Of a stretch of DNA of 5,721 nt, positions 1-5,721 are shown piece after piece. The position numbers and the translations under genes are program-made. The DNA lies in NCBI GenBank assembly GCA_037446355.1, contig JBBIIT010000105.1:1-5721 (forward strand). The letters run 5' to 3'. Each line of letters begins with the position of its first letter. The stretch's first letter is position 1. The notes beneath the pieces were generated by a model, which was not told where the DNA came from, did no database searches, and saw nothing but the letters and a program-made list of their open reading frames with translations. This stretch comes from Roseiarcus sp037446355. GTDB lineage: Bacteria; Pseudomonadota; Alphaproteobacteria; Rhizobiales; Beijerinckiaceae.

Positions 1-48
1 CGCCCGCGTTCCCTCCCGCCCGGACGCCCCTCGCTTCTGGCCGGCGCA

Positions 49-1260
49 TCAGCCCGCGAGGCCGATGAGAGCGCCGGCGGCGGCGAGGATCGCGACTACC
101 CGGATCGGCGGCGTTCGCCAGACGACCAGCAGCACGAAGCCGACGGCGGCGAGCGCGAAATCGAGCGGCGTGCGCACCGCGCCGGTCCAGACCGGATTAT
201 AGAGCGCGGCCGCCAGCAGCCCGACCACCGCGGCGTTGACCCCCGCCATCGCCGCCCGGGAGAGCGGGCGCGCGCGAATCGCGTTCCAGAACGGCAGGGC
301 GCCCAGCAGCACGAGCATTCCGGGCGCGAAGATCGCCAATAGCGCCACCGCCGCGCCGGCGACGCCGCCCGGGCCGGTTCCGGCCGCCGCGCCCAAAAAG
401 GCGGAGATGGCGAACAGCGGGCCGGGCGCGGCCTGCGCGGCGCCGTAGCCGGCCAGGAACGCGTCTTGCGAAACCCAGCCGGGGTCGACGACCGCCGCCC
501 GCAGCAACGGCAACACGACATGGCCGCCGCCGAACACCAGGGCGCCCGAACGATATAGAGCGTCGAACAATGCGACGCTTCCCGACGGCGCCGGCGCGAA
601 CGACAGGGCGAGCAGGACGAAATAGGCGGCCAGGAACAGGACGCCCGCGCGCCGCGAGACGGCGGGCGCGCCCGCGCGCATCGCGACGCCTTTCGCTTCG
701 GGTCGGCAGAATACGATTCCGGCGAGGGCGCCGGCGAGGATGGTCGCGAGCTGGGCGAGCGAGCCGCCGAAAACGGACATGGCCAGCAGCGCCGTCGTCG
801 CGATCGTCGCGCGCGGCGCGTCCGGGCACAGCGAGCGCGCCATGCCGAGCACCGCCTGCGCGACGATCGCCACCGCGACCAGCTTGAGGCCGTGCAGCGC
901 GCCTTCGCCGGCGGCGCCGCGCAATCGCCCCGCCCCGAAGGCGAAGGCGGTCAGCGCGACGGCCGAGGGCAGCGTGAAGCCCGTCCAGGCGGCGAGGCCG
1001 CCAAGGTAGCCCGCGCGGCCGAGGCCGATGGCGAACCCGACCTGGCTGCTGGCGGGCCCGGGCAGGAACTGGCAGAGCGCGACGAGGTCGGCATAGCCGG
1101 CGTCGTCGATCCAGCCGCGCCGGGTCACGAATTCGTCGCGGAAATAGCCGAGATGCGCGAGCGGCCCGCCGAAGCTCGAAAGCCCGAGGCGCGCGAAAAC
1201 CTTGAAAACCTCGGCGGCGCCTCCGCGCGGCCGCGGCATGTCCGGCTCGGACGTCTCCAT
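49..1260 (-). CDS. chrA: Chromate efflux transporter ChrA (long-chain, two CHR domains)
   Basis: Predicted inner-membrane transporter of the CHR family, which exports chromate and so lowers its toxicity. The 403-residue length and two homologous halves fit the long-chain type. The N-terminal half (about residues 18-185) carries the hallmark FGGPLAHLGYFRDEF stretch (30-44) and the CQFLPGPASSQVG motif (63-75). The C-terminal half (about 228-400) repeats the pattern as FGGGHVVLPLL (243-253) and AAPGP (277-281). The rest is mostly Ala/Gly/Leu-rich hydrophobic segments, as expected for about ten or more membrane helices; residues 186-205 form a more polar linker between the halves. The ATG is supported by a strong Shine-Dalgarno sequence, GGAAGGA, five bases upstream. 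The gene is divergent from rlmB, and no chrB regulator is visible on this side, so regulation is unknown. Base composition resembles the neighbours. Family assignment is firm; chromate as the real substrate is inferred from the family. Confidence 0.93.
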   Translation of the reverse strand: METSEPDMPRPRGGAAEVFKVFARLGLSSFGGPLAHLGYFRDEFVTRRGWIDDAGYADLVALCQFLPGPASSQVGFAIGLGRAGYLGGLAAWTGFTLPSAVALTAFAFGAGRLRGAAGEGALHGLKLVAVAIVAQAVLGMARSLCPDAPRATIATTALLAMSVFGGSLAQLATILAGALAGIVFCRPEAKGVAMRAGAPAVSRRAGVLFLAAYFVLLALSFAPAPSGSVALFDALYRSGALVFGGGHVVLPLLRAAVVDPGWVSQDAFLAGYGAAQAAPGPLFAISAFLGAAAGTGPGGVAGAAVALLAIFAPGMLVLLGALPFWNAIRARPLSRAAMAGVNAAVVGLLAAALYNPVWTGAVRTPLDFALAAVGFVLLVVWRTPPIRVVAILAAAGALIGLAG

Positions 1261-1440
1261 CGTATTCCTTCCGGCGATCGCTTCGCGGCCATCCTATAAC
1301 GGAGCGCGCAGCGGCTTGAACCCTCATCTATCGCTTTCCACTCCGCGCGAGCTTCTCGGACAAGCGTGCGCACTGGACGCGACGCGCGTCTTGCCGTACG
1401 GGGCCTTCGAGTTGGGGCTGTCCCGACCCGGAGACCGATC
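1261..1440. promoter_or_regulatory. Divergent chrA/rlmB intergenic region
   Basis: This 180-base gap separates the divergent starts of chrA and rlmB and should hold both promoters. I see no convincing tRNA, small gene or operator. The rlmB frame stays open upstream to a GTG at 1366, but that part lacks family similarity and a convincing ribosome-binding site, so I treat it as leader. A small perfect inverted repeat, gacgcg/cgcgtc with a 3-base loop (1376-1390), lies in the rlmB leader; it has no T-tract and may be chance in DNA this GC-rich. No clear -35/-10 pair is visible for rlmB. Confidence 0.5.
1293..1320 (-). promoter_or_regulatory. Weak candidate sigma-70-type promoter of chrA
   Basis: Read on the minus strand, TTCAAG (1315-1320) and TATAGG (1293-1298) are separated by 16 bases, giving rough -35 and -10 matches (3/6 and 4/6 to consensus). 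Transcription would start near 1286, leaving a leader of about 25 bases with the chrA Shine-Dalgarno sequence in it. The position is sensible and the AT-rich TATA core stands out in GC-rich DNA, but the match is poor and the call is inference. Confidence 0.22.
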
Positions 1441-2304
1441 ATGACGCGAAGCAAGAACCGTCGCGGCGATCGGAGCGGGCGGGCCGTCGCGGCGCCGGGC
1501 GCGCGCGAGGCCAAGCCCGAGCCGAAGATGGTTCCCAAACGCCGCCCCGAACGAACCGCGCCCGGCCCACGACGCGAGGCGCGCGGCGGCGCGGAAGTCG
1601 TGCGCATCTTCGGGTTCCATGCGGTGACGGCGGCGCTGCGCGCCGACCGGCGCGAGTTGATCCGGCTCTACGCGACCCCGGCGGCGGCCGAACGTCTTGG
1701 CGCCGACATCGCCCGGCGCGGCGTCGAAACGCGCATCGTCAGCATGGAAGAAATCGACGCGCGCACGCCACGCGAAGCCGTGCATCAGGGCGTGCTGCTG
1801 GAGGCGCGCCCCTTGGCGCCGATCGATATTTCCGAGCTTCCGCCTGATGGGCTCGTTTTGGTGCTCGACCAGATCACCGACCCGCATAACGTGGGCGCGA
1901 TTCTGCGCACTGCCGCCGCGTTCGCGGTCGACGCGCTTGTGACAACGGAACGCCACTCGCCCGAATTCGCCGGAACGCTCGCCAAATCCGCCTCGGGCGG
2001 GCTCGAGCACGTGCCGATCTGCTCCGTCATCAATCTCGCGCGCGCGCTCGAGGCGCTGGGCGATCTGGGCTATTGGCGCATCGGCCTGGATTCCGATGCG
2101 CCGGCGGTTTTCGGCGAGGACGCGCTGAAGCGCCCGCTCGCGCTGGTGCTGGGCGCCGAGGACAAAGGCCTCAGACGATTGACGCGGGAAAATTGCGACT
2201 TGCTCGCGCGGCTGGATATGCCCGGCGCCATCCGCAGCCTCAACGTCTCGAACGCGGCGGCGATCGCGCTCGCGCTCGCGCGGCAGGCGCTCAAACGGAG
2301 CTGA
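1441..2304 (+). CDS. rlmB: 23S rRNA 2'-O-ribose methyltransferase RlmB (SPOUT/TrmH family)
   Basis: SAM-dependent RNA methyltransferase; the E. coli family member methylates the 2'-OH of G2251 in the P-loop of 23S rRNA. The 287-residue product has a basic, proline-rich N-terminal tail (1-50), a substrate-binding domain starting at RIFGFHAVTAAL (55-66), and a SPOUT domain from about 136. All three SPOUT motifs are present: LDQITDPHNVGAILRTA (142-158), LVLGAEDKGLRRL (235-247, with the conserved Glu240) and SLNVSNAAAIAL (266-277, with Ser266 and Asn268). These residues form the knotted cofactor site in the family. I chose the ATG at 1441 because GGAG lies seven bases upstream; an in-frame GTG at 1366 would add 25 residues without family support. 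It is convergent with mltG, 7 bases apart. RlmB is favoured over other TrmH-family members because the N-terminal domain, the AVHQGVLLEARP stretch (113-124) and GAEDKGLRRLTRENCD (238-253) resemble E. coli RlmB; the exact target base is inferred. Confidence 0.93.
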   Translation: MTRSKNRRGDRSGRAVAAPGAREAKPEPKMVPKRRPERTAPGPRREARGGAEVVRIFGFHAVTAALRADRRELIRLYATPAAAERLGADIARRGVETRIVSMEEIDARTPREAVHQGVLLEARPLAPIDISELPPDGLVLVLDQITDPHNVGAILRTAAAFAVDALVTTERHSPEFAGTLAKSASGGLEHVPICSVINLARALEALGDLGYWRIGLDSDAPAVFGEDALKRPLALVLGAEDKGLRRLTRENCDLLARLDMPGAIRSLNVSNAAAIALALARQALKRS

Positions 2305-2316
2305 CCCGAGATCAGC
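2300..2316. other. Convergent 3' junction: both stop codons within a short inverted repeat
   Basis: The rlmB stop TGA (2302-2304) and the mltG stop (TCA on the plus strand, 2312-2314) are separated by only cccgaga. The bases gctga (2300-2304) and tcagc (2312-2316) form a perfect 5-base inverted repeat around this 7-base spacer. There is no T-tract on either side, so it does not qualify as an intrinsic terminator. Because there is no room between the genes, each transcript probably runs into the other gene. The symmetry partly follows from both genes ending in TGA. Confidence 0.6.
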
Positions 2317-4003
2317 GCAGGACCGGGATCGTCTTGCCGTAGCTCAGATCGTAGGTCTTGTTGCGCAGCGGATCGAGGCTCGTGCCTTCGGAGGCGTCGA
2401 AGCCGCGCCCATGGATCACGTTCGCCGCGAGCGGCGCGACGGGGGCGACGGCGGCGCTCGCGGGCGTATCGCCGGCCGCGCCTTCGCCGAAGCGCGCTTC
2501 GCGCAGGCGCAAATCCCCCAACGAAGCCGCCGACATCGGCGCGGAGGCGACATCGGCGCCGGTCGTCGGCGCGTCGTCGCCGACAAAAGACACGACGGAG
2601 GGCTGGTCATTGACGCCGGTGACGACGGCGCCGAGATCCTCGACCGATTTGCCGGCGAGCTTGGCCGCCGTGAGGGCGCCGCCTGCGCCCAGCAGCGCCT
2701 CTCGCTTGCGCAGCGAATCGGCGAGCTTGGACATCTTTTTCTCGAGCGCGCTCGGCGCCGCCGAATTCGACAGGGCGGGCGGCGCGACAAGAACAGGCGC
2801 GACGAGGCCGAACGCCTTTGGATCGGTCGGCGCGATGTCGCCGCGGGTCGCCGGCGCGCCGGGTTGAGGAACGTCTGGCGCCAGCCGGTCCTTTGCGTCC
2901 TGCTCGATTTGGCGCCAGTGGGCGACGTTCTTGAGATGCTGATCGAGCGTCTCGGCGAAGGCGTGGCCGCCCGTGCCGTCAGCGACGAAGTAAAACTCCT
3001 TGGAGCGCGCGGGATTGGCGACCGCTTCCATCGCCGCTTTGCCGGGATTGCAGATCGGCCCGGGCGGCAGGCCCTCGATGCTATAGGTATTGTATGGCGT
3101 CGCCAAATCGAGTTCGGCCTTGGTTATGGAATGGCCGAGCGTGCCTTTGCCGAACGCAAGTCCGTAGACGATCGTCGGGTCCGATTGCAGCTTCATGTGT
3201 TTGGAGAGGCGATTGACGAAGACGCCGGCGACGCGGGGACGTTCGTCGGCCTTGCCCGTCTCCTTCTCGACGATCGAAGCCAGGGTCACGAGTTCGCCCG
3301 GCGAGCGGATCGGCAGATCGGCCGCGTGCTTCTTCCAGATTTCGTCGACCGCCTTGGCCTGCGCCTTCGCCATCACAGCGAGCAACGCTTGACGGGTCTC
3401 GCCGCGCGCGAACTTGTAAGTCTCGGGCAGCAGAGAGCCCTCGCGCGGCGTCTCTTTTACGTCGCCGACAAGGACATCGTTGTCCTTCATGCGCTGGAGG
3501 ATCTGTTCGCTCGTCAGCCCCTCGGGAATAGTCAGCGAATGCAGCACAACCTTGCCGGACGCGAGCAGTTCCTCGACCTGCTTCAAACTTACGCCCGCCT
3601 TGAAGGCGTATTCGCCGCGCTTGAGCGAGGAGCGCGAACCGTCGAACAAGGTCAGCGCAGTGAACCAGGTCGCGCTGTCGATGACGCCCGCACGCTCCAA
3701 TTGTTCGGCGATCGGACCGCCGTCGTCCTCGCGAGCGAGAATAACGGTCTTGTCCGCCATCAACGGCCCCGCCTTGCGGATCTCGACCAGCGCCGCGCCG
3801 AACGCCACGATGCCGATCACCGCGCCGATGAGCACGAAAGACAAAAACGCGCTGAGGCGCGAAAGTCCGGAATTTCGCGACCGGCGCGGCGCGGGAGGCG
3901 GCGGCGCGCTCTTGTCGTTCGCCGCCGCCGGGGCGCGCTGTCCGAACAGGCTGACGCGCCCGCCGGATTTGGGATCGCTCGGCGGATTTGACTGGTCGCT
4001 CAT
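2312..4003 (-). CDS. mltG: Endolytic murein transglycosylase MltG (YceG family) with long C-terminal extension
   Basis: Inner-membrane enzyme that cleaves nascent peptidoglycan glycan strands inside the chain and is thought to set strand length by ending polymerisation. The product has 563 residues. Residues 1-48 are polar and Pro/Ala-rich (cytoplasmic); about 51-74 form one membrane anchor; about 80-155 match the LysM-like periplasmic part. The catalytic domain (about 156-365) carries LASIVEKETG (241-250), whose Glu246 should be the catalytic acid, then LQSDPTIVYG (272-281), YNTYSIEGLPPGPICNPG (304-321) and FYFVADGTGGHAF (337-349). Residues from about 372 to the end are extra relative to the roughly 340-residue E. 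coli protein: Pro/Ala-rich, with a short possible coiled coil (418-438) and a basic, aromatic tail. The ATG is the only reasonable start, since no in-frame start precedes it within the fabF gap; its Shine-Dalgarno sequence is weak (GGAG 15 bases upstream). It follows fabF by 84 bases, a common alphaproteobacterial arrangement. Confidence 0.94.
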   Translation of the reverse strand: MSDQSNPPSDPKSGGRVSLFGQRAPAAANDKSAPPPPAPRRSRNSGLSRLSAFLSFVLIGAVIGIVAFGAALVEIRKAGPLMADKTVILAREDDGGPIAEQLERAGVIDSATWFTALTLFDGSRSSLKRGEYAFKAGVSLKQVEELLASGKVVLHSLTIPEGLTSEQILQRMKDNDVLVGDVKETPREGSLLPETYKFARGETRQALLAVMAKAQAKAVDEIWKKHAADLPIRSPGELVTLASIVEKETGKADERPRVAGVFVNRLSKHMKLQSDPTIVYGLAFGKGTLGHSITKAELDLATPYNTYSIEGLPPGPICNPGKAAMEAVANPARSKEFYFVADGTGGHAFAETLDQHLKNVAHWRQIEQDAKDRLAPDVPQPGAPATRGDIAPTDPKAFGLVAPVLVAPPALSNSAAPSALEKKMSKLADSLRKREALLGAGGALTAAKLAGKSVEDLGAVVTGVNDQPSVVSFVGDDAPTTGADVASAPMSAASLGDLRLREARFGEGAAGDTPASAAVAPVAPLAANVIHGRGFDASEGTSLDPLRNKTYDLSYGKTIPVLR

Positions 4004-4048
4004 CCGGCTAGCCCAAAGCTCCGATTTTCGCCGATCGCACCCGCCGCC

Positions 4049-4076
4049 ATCATAGCGCGATTTGCGGCGAAATGAA
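4049..4076 (-). promoter_or_regulatory. Candidate internal promoter in front of mltG
   Basis: Read on the minus strand, the fabF-mltG gap contains TATGAT (4049-4054), a 5/6 match to the -10 consensus, with TTCATT (4071-4076) 16 bases upstream as a poor -35 element. Transcription would start near 4042 and give a leader of about 40 bases for mltG. It would allow some expression of mltG independent of fabF. The -10 box is good but the -35 is weak, so this is a tentative call. Confidence 0.28.
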
Positions 4077-4087
4077 GAGTCGCACGC

Positions 4088-5347
4088 TCACGACGCGCGG
4101 CGGAAGATCAGCGAGGCGTTGGTGCCGCCGAAGCCGAATGAATTCGACAACGCCACGTCGATCTTGCGCCTGCGCGCGACATGCGGGGCGAGGTCGATCG
4201 CGGTCTCGACGGACGGATTATCGAGATTGAGCGTCGGCGGCGCAACGCCGTCGCGAATCGCCAGGATCGAGAAGATCGCCTCCACCGCGCCCGCCGCGCC
4301 GAGCAAGTGCCCGGTCGAGGATTTGGTCGAGGACATCGTCGTTGTCGCCGCCGCATTGCCGAGCAGGCGCTCGACCGCGCGAAGTTCGATCTCGTCGCCG
4401 AGCGGCGTCGAGGTGCCGTGCGCGTTGACATAATCGACGTCGTGCGCGGTGAGACCCGCGCGCTTCAGCGCCGCCGACATCGCGCGAAAGGCTCCGTCGC
4501 CGTCGGGCGAGGGAGAAGTGATGTGGTAAGCGTCGCCCGAGAGGCCGTAGCCGATCACCTCGGCGTATATCTTCGCGCCGCGCGCCTTGGCGTGCTCGTA
4601 TTCCTCGAGCACCACGCAGCCCGCGCCCTCGCCCATCACGAAGCCGTCGCGATCGCGGTCGTAGGGACGCGAGCCCTGGGTCGGGCGATCGTTGAAACCG
4701 GTCGAGAGCGCCTTACAGGCGGAAAAACCGGCCAGGCTGATGCGATTGACCGCGGATTCCGCTCCGCCCGCCACCATCACATTCGCATCGCCGAGCGCCA
4801 CCAGACGCGCCGCGTCGCCGATCGCATGGGCGCCGGTCGAACAGGCCGTGACCACCGAATGGTTGGGGCCTTTGAGCTTGTGGCGGATCGAGACATGCCC
4901 GCTCGCCAGATTGATGAGGCGGCCGGGAATGAAGAACGGCGAAACGCGGCGCGGACCCTTTTCGTGCATAACGATAGCCGTGTCGGCGATGCCCTGAATG
5001 CCGCCGATGCCGGAGCCGATGAGCACGCCGGTTTCGGTTTCTTCCTCGTAAGTCTTGGGCGCCCAATCGGCGTCCTTGAGCGCTTGCGTCGCGGCGGCGA
5101 CGGCGAAGACGATGAACTCGTCGACCTTTCGCTGCTCCTTCGGCTCCATCCAATCGTCGGGATTGAACGCGTCGGCCGCGGCGCCGCGCGGCAATTGCGC
5201 GGCGATCTGACACGGCAGATCGGAAACGTCGAAACTCTCGATCTGCGCGGCGCCTGATTCGCCCGCGATCAACCTGCGCCAAGAGGCCTCGACGCCGCTC
5301 GCCAGCGGCGAGACCATGCCGAGTCCGGTGACAACAACCCTCTTCAT
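4088..5347 (-). CDS. fabF: 3-oxoacyl-[acyl-carrier-protein] synthase II (beta-ketoacyl-ACP synthase II)
   Basis: Cytosolic condensing enzyme of type II fatty-acid synthesis: it takes an acyl group onto its cysteine and condenses it with malonyl-ACP, releasing CO2 and lengthening the chain by two carbons. The 419-residue length is close to E. coli FabF (about 413). The whole thiolase fold is covered: start MKRVVVTGLGMVSPL, nucleophile Cys169 in VVTACSTGAHAIGDAA (165-180), His310 in NAHGTSTPLGDEIE (308-321), Lys342 and His347 in TKSSTGHLLGAAGAVEA (341-357), and the Gly-rich NSFGFGGTN loop (402-410), whose Phe406 should be the gatekeeper. The Cys-His-His triad with a single active-site Cys in this context marks a KAS II/I enzyme, not FabH. 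Start chosen on the ATG with GAGG seven bases upstream. It sits 129 bases behind acpP, whose product is its substrate carrier, and is followed by mltG. Confidence 0.97.
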   Translation of the reverse strand: MKRVVVTGLGMVSPLASGVEASWRRLIAGESGAAQIESFDVSDLPCQIAAQLPRGAAADAFNPDDWMEPKEQRKVDEFIVFAVAAATQALKDADWAPKTYEEETETGVLIGSGIGGIQGIADTAIVMHEKGPRRVSPFFIPGRLINLASGHVSIRHKLKGPNHSVVTACSTGAHAIGDAARLVALGDANVMVAGGAESAVNRISLAGFSACKALSTGFNDRPTQGSRPYDRDRDGFVMGEGAGCVVLEEYEHAKARGAKIYAEVIGYGLSGDAYHITSPSPDGDGAFRAMSAALKRAGLTAHDVDYVNAHGTSTPLGDEIELRAVERLLGNAAATTTMSSTKSSTGHLLGAAGAVEAIFSILAIRDGVAPPTLNLDNPSVETAIDLAPHVARRRKIDVALSNSFGFGGTNASLIFRRAS

Positions 5348-5408
5348 GCCGAGACCTCAAATTCGACGCGCGCGGCGCGCGGCGTGAAAGTGGCGCTAAA
5401 ACGCGACT

Positions 5409-5433
5409 AGGGCCGGACGAGGCCGGCCCTTTT
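5409..5433. terminator. Stem-loop, possible attenuator between acpP and fabF
   Basis: agggccgg (5409-5416) and ccggccct (5423-5430) form a perfect 8-base GC-rich stem with a 6-base loop. On the plus strand it is followed by a short T run (5430-5433), so it has terminator form in that direction, but no plus-strand gene ends nearby. In the direction of acpP-fabF transcription the stem is preceded by AAAA and followed by AGTCGCG and then TTTT seven bases later, which is not a canonical terminator. It may act as a partial terminator or as a barrier that protects the acpP message from 3' decay. Confidence 0.45.
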
Positions 5434-5443
5434 GGCGATACGT

Positions 5444-5474
5444 CGGTCGGGCGGCGCGGAAAACCGCGCGACCG
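5444..5474 (-). other. Stem-loop directly after the acpP stop codon
   Basis: gcgcgg (5454-5459) and ccgcgc (5464-5469) pair perfectly around an aaaa loop (tttt in the acpP transcript). An outer stem, cggtc (5444-5448) with gaccg (5470-5474), extends it, with five unpaired bases on one side (5449-5453). In the acpP transcript it begins two bases after the stop codon. It lacks a following T-tract, so a role in message stability or processing is more likely than termination. Confidence 0.45.
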
Positions 5475-5476
5475 GC

Positions 5477-5721
5477 TTATTTGGCGGCGGCGGTCGCCTT
5501 CTCCAGGAACTTCACGGCGTCGCCGACGGTGGTGATCGTCTCGGCCTGATCGTCGGGGATTTCCACGCCGAATTCTTCCTCGAAGGCCATGACCAGTTCA
5601 ACCGTGTCGAGCGAATCGGCGCCCAGGTCGTCGATGAAATTCGCGCTTTCGACCACCTTGTCCGCCTCGACGCCGAGATGCTCGACGACGATTTTCTTAA
5701 CGCGGTCCGCGACATCGCTCA
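5477..5721 (-). CDS. acpP: Acyl carrier protein AcpP (start codon cut by the window edge)
   Basis: Small acidic carrier protein of fatty-acid synthesis; its 4'-phosphopantetheine arm holds acyl intermediates as thioesters and presents them to FabF and the other Fab enzymes. The minus-strand frame reads SDVADRVKKIVVEHLGV (2-18) and on to a TAA stop at 5477-5479. The family signature DLGADSLDTVELVMAFEEEF is at residues 32-51, and Ser37 (codon 5612-5614) is the attachment site. The final two bases of the window are the TG of the presumed ATG, so only one base is missing and the full protein would be 81 residues, close to the usual 78 or so. The tail ends in ATAAAK, slightly longer than typical. 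It lies upstream of fabF in the same direction, as in most proteobacterial fatty-acid clusters; fabG or fabD would be expected beyond the edge. Confidence 0.96.
   Translation of the reverse strand, partial: SDVADRVKKIVVEHLGVEADKVVESANFIDDLGADSLDTVELVMAFEEEFGVEIPDDQAETITTVGDAVKFLEKATAAAK

Larger units (their letters stand above)
5348..5476. promoter_or_regulatory. acpP-fabF intercistronic region with two stem-loops
   Basis: This 129-base gap separates the acpP stop from the fabF start. It holds two distinct inverted repeats (listed separately) and, nearest fabF, a very GC-rich run of alternating c and g (about 5365-5385) followed by the fabF Shine-Dalgarno sequence. I see no clear promoter for fabF. 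The likely role is to separate the expression levels of acpP, usually needed in large amounts, and fabF; this is inference. Confidence 0.5.

Noticed and set aside
1..48. Possible terminator or gene end downstream of chrA
   Set aside because: The stretch is GC-rich with no stem-loop plus T-tract and too short to show a gene.
197..1327. A 376-residue minus-strand open frame overlapping chrA in another frame
   Set aside because: It is almost entirely Arg/Ala/Gly, the typical out-of-frame reading of a GC-rich gene; the chrA frame carries both CHR domain motifs.
1366..1440. Upstream GTG start that would lengthen RlmB by 25 residues
   Set aside because: The ATG at 1441 has a good Shine-Dalgarno sequence at the right spacing, and the extra residues show no similarity to the family.
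1320..1440. Possible tRNA gene in front of rlmB, considered because a tRNA can sit there in related bacteria
   Set aside because: No T-loop GTTCGA-type sequence, no cloverleaf and no CCA end could be traced.
1324..2010. A 228-residue minus-strand open frame antisense to rlmB
   Set aside because: No recognisable domain, Arg/Gly-rich, and it covers the well-supported rlmB gene and its leader.
2411..3991. A 526-residue plus-strand open frame lying fully antisense to mltG
   Set aside because: It is rich in Arg/Ala/Gly/Asp as expected for the complement of a GC-rich gene, shows no recognisable family, and mltG on the other strand has clear catalytic motifs.
4181..5257. A 358-residue plus-strand open frame antisense to fabF
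   Set aside because: Arg-rich composition without motifs; fabF on the opposite strand is unambiguous.
5512..5715. A 67-residue minus-strand open frame at the right edge
   Set aside because: It is the out-of-frame reading of acpP; the true frame ends at 5477 and contains the DSL phosphopantetheine site.

Overview
The window is a GC-rich piece of chromosome that looks like an alphaproteobacterium, probably of the order Hyphomicrobiales (Rhizobiales). The main reasons are the acpP-fabF-mltG gene order, the sequences of the acyl carrier protein and FabF, and the long C-terminal extension of MltG. A more precise placement, for example a methylotroph-type family, would be a guess. All five genes look intact. 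There are no rRNA or tRNA genes, insertion sequences, CRISPR arrays or phage genes.

Layout from left to right: (1) 49-1260, minus strand, a two-domain chromate transporter (chrA). (2) 1261-1440, a 180-base divergent intergenic region that should hold the promoters of chrA and rlmB. (3) 1441-2304, plus strand, rlmB, a SPOUT-family 23S rRNA 2'-O-ribose methyltransferase. (4) 2312-4003, minus strand, mltG, a membrane-anchored endolytic murein transglycosylase that converges on rlmB with only 7 bases between the stop codons. (5) 4088-5347, minus strand, fabF, 3-oxoacyl-ACP synthase II. (6) 5477 to the right edge, minus strand, acpP, the acyl carrier protein, complete except for the first base of its start codon, which lies just outside the window.

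acpP, fabF and mltG run in one direction with short gaps (129 and 84 bases) and probably form the end of a fatty-acid synthesis operon. AcpP carries the growing acyl chain as a thioester, FabF elongates it, and MltG sets glycan strand length at the inner membrane. The acpP-fabF gap holds two strong stem-loops that could let acpP be expressed more highly than fabF. rlmB acts on the ribosome, and chrA is a stand-alone efflux gene with no chrB regulator in view.

I see no undescribed system here. This is housekeeping DNA plus one metal-oxyanion resistance gene. The points most worth a second look are the roughly 190-residue C-terminal extension of MltG, the stem-loops between acpP and fabF, and the very tight rlmB/mltG convergence.
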